64,000 nucleotides of DNA from JACRBR01 sp964371355 (GTDB taxonomy: Bacteria > Chloroflexota > Dehalococcoidia > DSTF01 > JACRBR01), in the NCBI GenBank assembly GCA_964371355.1, contig CAYJMG010000007.1, positions 69,778-133,777 on the forward strand. Reading direction: 5' to 3'. Below the pieces are notes generated by a model that worked only from the letters and a program-made list of their open reading frames with translations, searched no databases and was not told where the DNA came from. Shown here one piece after another: positions 25,248 to 32,486 of the stretch. Both the position numbers and the translations under genes were made by a program. Numbering within the stretch: position 1 is the stretch's first letter; every line of letters begins with the position of its first letter.

Positions 25248-25739
25248 ATGCGCTTGAACAGACGATTTCTGCTGGTGCCGGGCATCGCCGCGATCATCGC
25301 CGCGATCGCTTTGGCTGGCGCGAGCTTCTCCGGCTTTGCGCCGGTGTCGGCCGGGAGCAGTCCGGACCCGACGGCCGAGTTCTCGCCGACCGTCGATCCC
25401 TGCCAGGAAGCAGTTGGGGCGACGAACGGCGATCTCGTCGCCGCGGGAAACCAGGAAGAGTGTGTGACGCCCACCGTTGGGAAGGCCAAGACACACACGC
25501 CGACGCCCGAAGGCCCGACGGAGACCACGGTGCCGGTGACGAACACTCCTGTGCCGCCGAGCGCGGTGCCGGCGACCAACACGCCAACCGGCGGCTCGCA
25601 GGCTGGCGGCATTCAGCCACCGAGCACCGGTACGGGTCCGGGCAGTGTGGACGGCCAGCCGTGGCTCCTCATCGTGGCGGGCGCCGCGCTGGGACTGTTC
25701 GGTGTGGGCGCCATCGCAGCGGGAGTGAAGCGGCGGTAA
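25248..25739 (+). CDS. Exported Thr/Pro-rich protein with PPxTG C-terminal anchor signal
   Basis: Start ATG 25248, 8 bases after GAGGAGG, gives 163 residues. The order is: signal peptide (RFLLVPGIAAIIAAIALAGA), a short domain with two Cys (DPCQEAVG, EECVTP), a linker of T-P-T, NTP and PTE repeats (residues ~78-115), the motif QPPSTGTG near 125, a transmembrane helix (PWLLIVAGAALGLFGVGAIA) and the tail KRR. This layout copies sortase substrates, with PPSTG in place of LPxTG. It is probably held at the cell surface by sortase or simply by the tail helix. Confidence 0.72.
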   Translation: MRLNRRFLLVPGIAAIIAAIALAGASFSGFAPVSAGSSPDPTAEFSPTVDPCQEAVGATNGDLVAAGNQEECVTPTVGKAKTHTPTPEGPTETTVPVTNTPVPPSAVPATNTPTGGSQAGGIQPPSTGTGPGSVDGQPWLLIVAGAALGLFGVGAIAAGVKRR

Positions 25740-25764
25740 ACGCGGCCGCGACAATAAGTGACAT

Positions 25765-25804
25765 AACACGGCAGAGGGCACCGTCCCTCTGCCGTGTTCT
25801 TTTC
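25765..25804 (+). terminator. Rho-independent terminator
   Basis: AACACGGCAGAGGG at 25765-25778 pairs perfectly with CCCTCTGCCGTGTT at 25785-25798 around a CACCGT loop, followed by CTTTT. It ends the first PPxTG gene and separates it from the second. Confidence 0.92.
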
Positions 25805-25826
25805 ACGGAACCGACGCGTAGAATCG

Positions 25827-25856
25827 TTGACATTGGTGATCGAATACGGATAGCCT
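25827..25856 (+). promoter_or_regulatory. Putative sigma-70 promoter of the second PPxTG gene
   Basis: A perfect TTGACA at 25827-25832 precedes TAGCCT at 25851-25856 with 18 bases between. It sits between the terminator of the first gene and the GTG of the second, so the paralogs are separate transcription units with similar promoters. Confidence 0.5.
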
Positions 25857-25894
25857 GCCTGCAACCGCCGACAGCTGACAATGGAGGAGATGCT

Positions 25895-26398
25895 GTGAAA
25901 CTGAATCGATGGATCTTGATTGGTGCGCCCGCCGCGATCGTGGGCCTGATGCTGGTGGGCGCCAGCTTCTCGGTGGGGGAGCCCACCGTGGCACTCGCGG
26001 GGGATTTCACCCCCACGTTTGCCTGTGACGCTACGGTCACACCGACCCAAGAAATCACGCAGATCGAGAATGGGAACAACCTGAGCGCGTTCCAGCAGTT
26101 CACGGAGACGTCGACGCCGACATGCACGCCGACGAGCAAGCCGAAGACGCATACGCCGACGCCTGAACCGACGGAAGAGGACACGGCCACCCCGGCGCCC
26201 TCGAACACGCCGCCACCGCCGCCTCCGGCGACGAACACCCCGACCGGCGGCGGCGCCGGCGTCGTGACGCCGCCCGACACGGGCACCGGTGACGCGGGAT
26301 CCGGCAGCAACACGGCCCTGATGTGGTTGGCCGCGGGCCTGGCTCTCGCGTTCGCCGGTGGCGGCACGTTCCTGGTGGGAGTACGCCGGCGGTCCTAG
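25895..26398 (+). CDS. Exported Thr/Pro-rich protein with PPxTG C-terminal anchor signal (paralog)
   Basis: The start is GTG 25895, 5 bases after GGAGGAG; the product is 167 residues. It parallels its neighbour in every part: signal peptide (RWILIGAPAAIVGLMLVGA), a short domain with two Cys (FACDATVTP, TPTCTPTS), a Thr/Pro linker with a run of six Pro, the motif TPPDTGTG near 130, a transmembrane helix (LMWLAAGLALAFAGGGTFLV) and the tail RRRS. The two diverge in the middle but share the NTPTGG and KTHTPTPE phrases, so they are old tandem duplicates. Confidence 0.72.
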   Translation: MKLNRWILIGAPAAIVGLMLVGASFSVGEPTVALAGDFTPTFACDATVTPTQEITQIENGNNLSAFQQFTETSTPTCTPTSKPKTHTPTPEPTEEDTATPAPSNTPPPPPPATNTPTGGGAGVVTPPDTGTGDAGSGSNTALMWLAAGLALAFAGGGTFLVGVRRRS

Positions 26399-26423
26399 TC
26401 CTGAACTGACGTAAGATGCGTGA

Positions 26424-26454
26424 GAAGGGGTGCACACAGGTGCACCCCTTCTTC
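26424..26454 (+). terminator. Hairpin terminator of the second PPxTG gene
   Basis: GAAGGGGTGCAC at 26424-26435 pairs fully with GTGCACCCCTTC at 26440-26451 around a 4-base loop, followed by TTC. The T-run is short, but the stem is strong and lies 26 bases after the stop. Confidence 0.8.
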
Positions 26455-26604
26455 GCCCCACGGTGGCAGCCCCCAGCCGTCCGCAGATCCCGCTCTCGAG
26501 TGTCGAGACCCCTGATTCCCCCCAAATGTCAGGGAAACCCCTGTCGATACTAGCTCAGGGCCCGTAGCCGCGGCCCCGAATGCTGGATTCGACCGGGAGC
26601 CCCT

Positions 26605-27954
26605 GTGGTCTCAGAGAGCACGACCCCCCGCCGGCCCGTCCTCACGCTCGACGAACTTGCGCAGCCCGTCACGCGGCGGCCCGAGCGCATCCATTCCCTG
26701 ACGACCGCCGAGCTGGCGATCGCGTTCAGCAAGGGGCTCGACCTGGCCGAGGGCAAGGAGATCGGCCACGCGCAGCGCGTGTGTTACATCGCCACGCAGC
26801 TCGCGGACGCGGTGAAGCTGGGCGAGGAGCAGCGAGCGGGCGTGTACTTCGGCGCGCTGCTGCACGACTCCGGCGTGACGGTGGCGTCGGCCGACCTGTT
26901 CAGGGCTGCCGGCGTCGACGAGTCGACGGTCTTCGGGCCTTCGCCGCTGCGGGGACGGGACGACCAGCGCGGCAGCACGCTCTTCGCCGACCGCGAGGCC
27001 GTCGACGACGCGGTGCAAGAGCATTGCGCCGCCGGCGTGGGCGTCATCCGGCAGCTCGAGCTGGGCGAAGAGGCGGCGCGCGCCGTCGAGTCGCATCACG
27101 AGCGCTGGGACGGGGAGGGTTACCCGGACGGCATCGCAGAGGAGGAGATCCCGATCGAGGCGCGCATCGTGGCGCTGGCCGACGTCGCCGAGTCGCTGAT
27201 CACGGACGAGTTGAACGCGCTGATCGCGCGGCGCCGGCTGCCGCTGTCGCTGGCGGAATACCGCGGGACGTATCTCGACCCGCGGCTTGCCGGCCTGCTG
27301 CTGGACCTCGCGCGGTCCGACGAGTTCTGGCTCGGGCTGTACTCCGAGGACCTGGCCGAGACCGTAAACGCGATGCGCGGCCAGGTGGAAACGCGCAGGA
27401 GCCGGCGCCGTGTGATGCGCTTCGCCGAGGTGTTCGCGGGTCTGGCCGATGGCAAGCGGACGCATGCTTCGTCACACTCCCGCCGCACGGCGGAGTGCGC
27501 GCAGCAACTGGCGGAGGCTGTGGAGCTGGATCAGGCGCACGTCGAGATGGTGCGGATCGCCGCGCTGTTGCTCGACGTCGGCCTTATGGGCGTGCCGGCC
27601 CGGATCATGTCCAAACCCGACATCCTGTCAGTCACGGAGATGCAGCTCATGCGCCAGCACCCGGCGAACTCCGAGATGATCCTGGAGGAGCTGCCGGGGT
27701 TCGAGGAAGTCTCCCAGTGGATCGCGCGCCACCACGAGCGGCCGGACGGGAAGGGCTACCCGGAGATGCTGACGGGCGACGAGATACCGCTCGAGTCCCG
27801 CATGCTGGCCATCGCGGACATGTACGCCGCGCTGACGTCCGACCGTCCGCACCGTGCGGCGCTCTCGCACAAGGACGCGCGCCAGGTGCTGGTCGGGGCC
27901 GCGGGCACGCAGCTCGACCCCGAGCTGGTGCGGACGTTCGTGGGGCTGCTGTAG
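26605..27954 (+). CDS. Tandem HD-GYP-like phosphodiesterase
   Basis: The 449-residue protein, read from GTG 26605, contains two HD-GYP-like modules. The first (about 50-200) has GHAQRVCYIATQLA, LLHDSG and HHERWDGEGYPDG. The second (about 285-425) has HSRRTAECAQQLAEA, LLLDVGLMGVP and HHERPDGKGYPE. HD-GYP enzymes cleave cyclic di-GMP or related dinucleotides. The first lacks the GKIGVP block after HD; in the second HD reads LD, losing a metal His. The two halves may complement each other or only one may be active. No sensor domain or signal peptide is present. Confidence 0.82.
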   Translation: MVSESTTPRRPVLTLDELAQPVTRRPERIHSLTTAELAIAFSKGLDLAEGKEIGHAQRVCYIATQLADAVKLGEEQRAGVYFGALLHDSGVTVASADLFRAAGVDESTVFGPSPLRGRDDQRGSTLFADREAVDDAVQEHCAAGVGVIRQLELGEEAARAVESHHERWDGEGYPDGIAEEEIPIEARIVALADVAESLITDELNALIARRRLPLSLAEYRGTYLDPRLAGLLLDLARSDEFWLGLYSEDLAETVNAMRGQVETRRSRRRVMRFAEVFAGLADGKRTHASSHSRRTAECAQQLAEAVELDQAHVEMVRIAALLLDVGLMGVPARIMSKPDILSVTEMQLMRQHPANSEMILEELPGFEEVSQWIARHHERPDGKGYPEMLTGDEIPLESRMLAIADMYAALTSDRPHRAALSHKDARQVLVGAAGTQLDPELVRTFVGLL

Positions 27955-28091
27955 TTCAGCGTGTGGCGTGTGAGCTAGTCAGTTAATGAGCCTGACGGGC
28001 GCTCGGTGGTAGTTGCCCTGCTGCTCGTGTCCTCGGCATCGTACATGGGAGGCCTGCGCCTCGCACAGAAGCAGATGAGGGTGGCGACCCG

Positions 28092-28188
28092 GCGGGTACA
28101 CGGGCGGGGCGCCCCCGCTCCGTTCGGGTGAGCGGGTCGCGCGCAGGTACGCGGGCGAGGGCGCCCGCGCTCCATTCGGCGTGAGCGG
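28092..28188. repeat. Two imperfect ~45-bp direct repeats
   Basis: GCGGGTACACGGGCGGGGCG at 28092 and GCAGGTACGCGGGCGAGGGC at 28143 begin units that continue with CCGCTCC, TTCGG and GTGAGCGG. Each holds a GC-rich inverted repeat. They resemble dispersed GGAGCGCGGGCGCCC elements common in high-GC genomes. Confidence 0.7.
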
Positions 28189-28228
28189 CGGCGACTCGCG
28201 ATGTTTCGCTGATATTGGCATGTCGCCG

Positions 28229-28257
28229 CTGACAGCCGCCCGCTTCTGTCGTACAAT
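28229..28257 (+). promoter_or_regulatory. Sigma-70-type promoter of the GYD / GYD-PlsC unit
   Basis: CTGACA at 28229-28234 and TACAAT at 28252-28257 lie 17 bases apart, each one mismatch from consensus. Transcription would start near 28264, giving a leader of about 55 nt. Confidence 0.72.
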
Positions 28258-28318
28258 CGTGGCCCAAGGGACGCCGCCGTCCGGCGCCCGCGCTCGATTG
28301 CAGACAGGAGGCACGGAC

Positions 28319-28609
28319 ATGGCCACCTACATCATGCTCAGCACCCTTACGGACGAGGGTCGCAAGACGCTGAAGGAACGCCCCGAGCGCCTGCAGGAGG
28401 TGAACCGGGAGATCGAGGCGATGGGCGCCCGGGTTACGCAGCAGTACGCGGTCCTGGGTGGGTACGACTTCATCAACATCCTGGAGGCGCCGGACAACGA
28501 GACGGTCGCCCGTATCAGCGTGGAGTTGGGCTCGCGCGGGACCGTCGTGCTGACCACGCTGCCGGCGCTGCCCGTCGAGAGCTTCACGCAGATGTTGAAG
28601 GGGAAGTAG
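28319..28609 (+). CDS. GYD domain protein
   Basis: The 96-residue protein starts at ATG 28319 with AGGAGG about 8 bases upstream. It is a complete GYD domain: MATYIMLSTLTDEGRKTLKE, MGARVTQQYAVLGGYDFINI, PDNETVARISVELGSRGTV. GYD proteins are small ferredoxin-like-fold dimers of unknown function. The next gene begins with a closely similar domain fused to an acyltransferase, so the two probably form mixed or matched dimers in one operon. Confidence 0.85.
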   Translation: MATYIMLSTLTDEGRKTLKERPERLQEVNREIEAMGARVTQQYAVLGGYDFINILEAPDNETVARISVELGSRGTVVLTTLPALPVESFTQMLKGK

Positions 28610-28632
28610 GGGTCAGGGACAGGGGGTAGGGG
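28609..28632 (+). other. G-quadruplex-forming motif
   Basis: Four G-runs of 3-5 bases separated by TCA, ACA and TA follow directly on the stop codon of the GYD gene. In the mRNA it could slow ribosomes or RNases between the two cistrons. A similar G-run series with GGGACAGGG occurs at 58861-58891. Confidence 0.6.
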
Positions 28633-28668
28633 CCAAGGACAAGCAGCGAGCAGGGAACGGGGCGTTCG

Positions 28669-29709
28669 ATGGGTACGTACGTTGTCTTCACGAAGCTGAC
28701 ACCGCAGGGACGGAAGAATCTGCACGCCAACCCCGACCGCCTGCGCGAGGTGACGCGGCAGGCGGAGCAGCTCGGCGCGAAGGTGCTGCAGCAGTATGCG
28801 ACGATCGGGCAGTACGACTTCGTGACGGTCATCGACGCGCCGGACAACGCGACGGTGCAGGGCATCGGCGCCGAGATCGGCGGGCTGGGCACGGTGAAGC
28901 TCACCACGTACCCGGCGATCAAGATGGACCGATTCCAGCAGCTCCTGAAGATGGAGCCGTATCGCACGGAGCCGCATGAGTGGCAGACGTCATTCTGGGC
29001 GCGCGCGGTACGCCGCATCGGCCGGCACTGGGTGACCGACCAACACGTCGAGAAGTTCTGCAAGCCGCTGACGATCGAGGGCCGGGAGAACCTGGCGGGC
29101 CACAAGGGCGGCGCCATCATCATCGCCAATCACAGCTCGCACATGGACTCGCCGGTGGTGCTGTCGGCGCTGCCGGAGCGCATTCGTGGCAAGGTGCTGC
29201 TGGCGGCGGCCGCCGACAAGTTCTACGCCTCGCGCCGGAAGCGCCACTGGTGGTACTCGCTCTTCCATGCGACGTTCCCGGTGCATCGAGGCGGCGGCAT
29301 CAAGCAGCTCGAGTACCCGATGTCGCTGTTGCGACGCGGGTGGTCGATCATCATCTACCCGGAGGGCGGACGCTCGAAGTCCGGGCAGATCCAGCGGTTC
29401 AAGGCGGGCCCCGCGATTATGGCGATGCAGGGCAAGGTGCCGGTGATCCCGATCTACATCGAGGGGCTGCGCGAGGTGATGCCGAAGGGCCAACGCGAGC
29501 CGCGGCCGGGGCCGGTCTTCGCCCGGATCGGCAAGCCGGTGTCGCTCGAGGGAGTGACGTCAGTGTCGGAAGCGACGGCCATGCTGGAGAACGCTATGCG
29601 GGAGCTGGCGGGGTTGCCGCCGCACCGCGCGGCGGTGCCGGCGGCGGCGGCGCAGCCAGAGAGCGCGGCGGCGCTGGCTTCGGCCGGAGGTGGTGGGGCC
29701 GGTAGCTGA
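28669..29709 (+). CDS. GYD domain fused to PlsC-type acyltransferase
   Basis: The 346-residue protein has a GYD domain at residues 1-95 (MGTYVVFTKLTPQGRKNLHA, QQYATIGQYDFVTVIDAPDN) and a PlsC/LPLAT acyltransferase at about 130-320. The acyltransferase has the His-x4-Asp motif NHSSHMD (His155, Asp160), PVHRGGG, YPEGGRSKSG and VPVIPIYIEG. Such enzymes acylate lysophosphatidic acid or related acceptors at the inner membrane face. An Ala-rich tail ends the protein. The start ATG lacks a strong ribosome-binding site, but the GYD similarity fixes it. The fusion implies that GYD assists or regulates lipid acylation. Confidence 0.87.
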   Translation: MGTYVVFTKLTPQGRKNLHANPDRLREVTRQAEQLGAKVLQQYATIGQYDFVTVIDAPDNATVQGIGAEIGGLGTVKLTTYPAIKMDRFQQLLKMEPYRTEPHEWQTSFWARAVRRIGRHWVTDQHVEKFCKPLTIEGRENLAGHKGGAIIIANHSSHMDSPVVLSALPERIRGKVLLAAAADKFYASRRKRHWWYSLFHATFPVHRGGGIKQLEYPMSLLRRGWSIIIYPEGGRSKSGQIQRFKAGPAIMAMQGKVPVIPIYIEGLREVMPKGQREPRPGPVFARIGKPVSLEGVTSVSEATAMLENAMRELAGLPPHRAAVPAAAAQPESAAALASAGGGGAGS

Positions 29710-29738
29710 CACCCGTGCGGCGCGGGATTCACTGCGAT

Positions 29739-29772
29739 TCACTGCAGAGACGCAGAGGGCGCAGAGGCACTT
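29739..29772. repeat. Low-complexity GCAGAG-type intergenic element
   Basis: The stretch TTCACTGCAGAGACGCAGAG followed by GGCGCAGAGGCAC matches, on the opposite strand, the CTCTGCGG array at 3571-3610. It lies between the PlsC fusion and the DUF1361 gene. Confidence 0.55.
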
Positions 29773-29828
29773 GGCGACGGGGCGAGGCTCCGCAAGCGCT
29801 GTCGCATGGCGCGCTGAGGTATCAGCGG

Positions 29829-29856
29829 CAAGATTCCTTCGCTGCGCCCAGAATGA
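29829..29856. repeat. Dispersed intergenic element (AAGATTCCTTCGCTGCGCCC)
   Basis: AAGATTCCTTCGCTGCGCCC and the following AGAATGAC recur in inverted orientation at 63596-63623 as GTCAATCTGAGCAACGCGAA and GAATCTT. Both copies sit in non-coding gaps. Confidence 0.6.
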
Positions 29857-29929
29857 CGGGGTACCCGCCTGTTGCATAGTTGGTTCGAATGAACCATCGG
29901 ATCTGCTGCCGGCATCGCTAGACTGACGC

Positions 29930-30640
29930 ATGCTTGACCTGTTGTCGCCGCGCCCCGCCCGGCGTGATGTCGTGGTCCTGGTGACGTTGGCGCTAGGCGG
30001 CATGTACTCGCTATGCGTCGCGATGTACCTCGCTCGGGTCGCCAACAGCGGCGAGTGGACGTACCTCTTCGTGCCCGGCAACCTGGCGCTCGCCTGGATG
30101 CCGCTGCTGTTCGCGCTGGGCTGCCGCGCGCTGTACGGAAACGCGATGCCTGCCGGCCGTGCGCTTGGGGCCGCTTCGGGTGTCCTCTGGCTGCTGTTCC
30201 TGCCGAACGCGCCATACGTCCTCACCGACCTGCAGCACTACCAGGACTCGCCACTCATCGCGGGCTGGTACGACGGCCTGATGCTCGGCGCGTTCGTCTC
30301 GACCGGGATGCTGTTGGGGCTGTTCTCGCTGTACCTGATGCACGGCATGGTCGCGGCGAAGGCAGGGGCGGCGGTTTCGTGGCTGGCGGTGCTGGCGGCG
30401 ATGCCGCTGTGCGGATTCGGGATCTACGTCGGCCGGGTGCTTCGGTGGAACAGCTGGGACGCGATCGTCGCGCCGGGCCGCCTCGTGGGCGACCTGTCGC
30501 GGGTGGCGACGGACCCGCTGATGCGGAGCGAGGCGTTCGCGATGACGGTGGGGTTCGGCGCCTTCCTGGCGGCGTCGTACGTGGCGTTGTACGCGTTCAC
30601 GGCGATCGGCGCCGCGGGCGCCACGCGGCCGCGCGCGTGA
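29930..30640 (+). CDS. DUF1361 integral membrane protein
   Basis: The 236-residue protein has about six to seven transmembrane helices. The family signature LPNAPYVLTDLQHYQD lies near residue 90 with a WYDGLMLGAF segment after it. DUF1361 proteins are widespread in bacteria and have no established function; the conserved Asn-Pro/Asp-Leu loops may bind a ligand. It stands alone, convergent with the following lipoprotein gene, which ends 6 bp away. Confidence 0.85.
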   Translation: MLDLLSPRPARRDVVVLVTLALGGMYSLCVAMYLARVANSGEWTYLFVPGNLALAWMPLLFALGCRALYGNAMPAGRALGAASGVLWLLFLPNAPYVLTDLQHYQDSPLIAGWYDGLMLGAFVSTGMLLGLFSLYLMHGMVAAKAGAAVSWLAVLAAMPLCGFGIYVGRVLRWNSWDAIVAPGRLVGDLSRVATDPLMRSEAFAMTVGFGAFLAASYVALYAFTAIGAAGATRPRA

Positions 30641-30645
30641 TCGGG

Positions 30646-32454
30646 CTAGCGGACGTCGAACGTCTCCTGGGCCTTGCGTCCTTCTCCTAGGTCGAGCGCT
30701 ATCGTCCACGCCCCGGCCTTCCTCAGGTCTTCGGGGTTGAGGTCGATGTGAAGCTCGAGAACGTGCTGGCGAACGTCGTTGATCTCTATCGCGCCGAAGT
30801 CGATCGCCACCCCGTCCGGACCTGTCAATCGGCAGCTGTCTGTCTCCGGCAGGAGGCAGAAGGTCAGGGCCGCATCCATCTCCGAGTCGACGATCCCTGT
30901 AATCTCAAAGGAAAGCCCCGCTTCATCCTGACCGGTGAACTCGACGCTGAACTCGTCGTCGCCCTCCTGTGGCGGAGGCAGTTCGTCGACGACACAGCCC
31001 ACGAATTGGGCTGCGTTGTGTGACAGTGTTGATTCGACCTCTTCCCGGTTGTCGACTGGTATCGCAACGGGCTTCGAATCAGGAACCGCAATCTCGCCGA
31101 ATGATCCGAAGAGGCCCGTCCATTCACCTGTTGTCCTATCGAACGTGAACGTCGTCTGCGAGCGCGTCTCGCGGATCTCCCGGAGCTTGCTGGGACACAC
31201 GAGTTCCAGAGAATCGGCGATGAGATTGGCCACGTCAGACGCGGCCAGCAGCGGCCTCGACGCATTATTGGGCCACTGCTCGATATTGGCAGCCAGGGCA
31301 AGGAGGTCATCGCGACCGACGTCCTCGGGCGGGAATGATGCCACGTCCAACCGAACGTCAACGTCGAGCAAGGTCCAGACAATGCTGTATTCGGCATTCA
31401 ATGGCGTAAGCTCGGTTTTGCAGAGTGAGCCCATCAAGGCGTCTCCCGGGATCAGTTCTGGGTTGGGGCAGCGGCTTCCAAAGCCCTTCGGCCAAACTGT
31501 CAACTCGACATCGTCTTCGTCGGCGCCGTCACCCCGCGAATACAGGATGGACGCAGATTTTGCATCATGCTCGGCTCCGGACAACGTCCAGTCACCCGCG
31601 TGCTCCCCAAGCCAGAACACCGTGCCGAGCTGTGCGGCGGCGGATGAGAGTTCCGCATCCAAAAGAGACGCCCGAGCAGAGTCGACGTCAAAGAAGTCCG
31701 GCGGCAGCTGCGACGCCTCGAGGAACTCGATGTCGTGATACATGACCCCGATGAAGGCACCCTGTTCCTCTCCGCAGGCGACCGTTATCGACTCGGACAA
31801 TGGCTCCCCATCGGCGGTGGTCGTATAGTCGTAGCCGTATGAACCCGAGTCGCCGTCCTCGCACGGGAAGACTCCCGCCATATCAATCGGCCAAGAAGTG
31901 ACCGTTACCTCCATGTCTCCTTGAGAGATCTGTTTCGTGGTCGGTGAGCCTGTCGCCTTTGCTGGTGGCGGGGTCGAGGCCTCCGGGTCGTCGTCGAAAG
32001 GCGCCGCGGGGATGTTCAGACTCAGATCTTTGTCGGGTGTGCGGAGAGGCACATTGGGCCAGAAGTAGATCCCAGAAGAAGATTTTGTGTCTAGGGTCTC
32101 GCGAGAGGGCAGACACGGATACCATTTCTCGCCATCTTGGATGGACGTGCAAACGCTTGGGTTTGTGGGACTGTCCGTCCACTGTACGTTCCACTTGCGA
32201 CTGCGGTTGTTGTCCCAGTCAATCCAGGCCTCGGTGCGCGTGGGCCATGGAGGCGTGACCGTCGTGTACCGGACGTGGGTGATCAGGCCAGGCCTTCGAA
32301 GGTGATTGTTGATGTTCGACGGCGCCGTAGAGTCGGTCGTCGGGGACGGGTTCTCACCGCACGACGCAATCAGAAGCGCAAACGCTAATGCGAAGATGAA
32401 CAGCGGTGCCTTCGGAAACACGCGACAATCGTAGGATGTTGAACGAGCCGCCAC
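30646..32454 (-). CDS. Large lipoprotein of unknown function
   Basis: The 602-residue product has an N-terminal signal segment (LFIFALAFALLIASCGE) with the lipobox LIASC, so it should be a lipid-anchored exported protein. A start at GTG 32421 (VFPKAPLFIF) is as likely as GTG 32454. The mature part is acidic with several Cys residues and no family I recognise; beta-rich stretches are suggested by alternating hydrophobics. The gene is visibly less GC-rich than its neighbours, which fits acquisition from outside or weak selection. Confidence 0.65.
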   Translation of the reverse strand: MAARSTSYDCRVFPKAPLFIFALAFALLIASCGENPSPTTDSTAPSNINNHLRRPGLITHVRYTTVTPPWPTRTEAWIDWDNNRSRKWNVQWTDSPTNPSVCTSIQDGEKWYPCLPSRETLDTKSSSGIYFWPNVPLRTPDKDLSLNIPAAPFDDDPEASTPPPAKATGSPTTKQISQGDMEVTVTSWPIDMAGVFPCEDGDSGSYGYDYTTTADGEPLSESITVACGEEQGAFIGVMYHDIEFLEASQLPPDFFDVDSARASLLDAELSSAAAQLGTVFWLGEHAGDWTLSGAEHDAKSASILYSRGDGADEDDVELTVWPKGFGSRCPNPELIPGDALMGSLCKTELTPLNAEYSIVWTLLDVDVRLDVASFPPEDVGRDDLLALAANIEQWPNNASRPLLAASDVANLIADSLELVCPSKLREIRETRSQTTFTFDRTTGEWTGLFGSFGEIAVPDSKPVAIPVDNREEVESTLSHNAAQFVGCVVDELPPPQEGDDEFSVEFTGQDEAGLSFEITGIVDSEMDAALTFCLLPETDSCRLTGPDGVAIDFGAIEINDVRQHVLELHIDLNPEDLRKAGAWTIALDLGEGRKAQETFDVR

Positions 32455-32486
32455 AAGCTGGCACTGTCAGCCGAACGTCAGCGCGC

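Larger units (their letters stand above)
27955..28318. other. Intergenic region of 364 bp
   Basis: No coding frame is supported. The region contains two imperfect direct repeats (28092-28135 and 28143-28188), a strong sigma-70-type promoter at 28229-28257 and the ribosome-binding site of the GYD gene. Confidence 0.65.
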
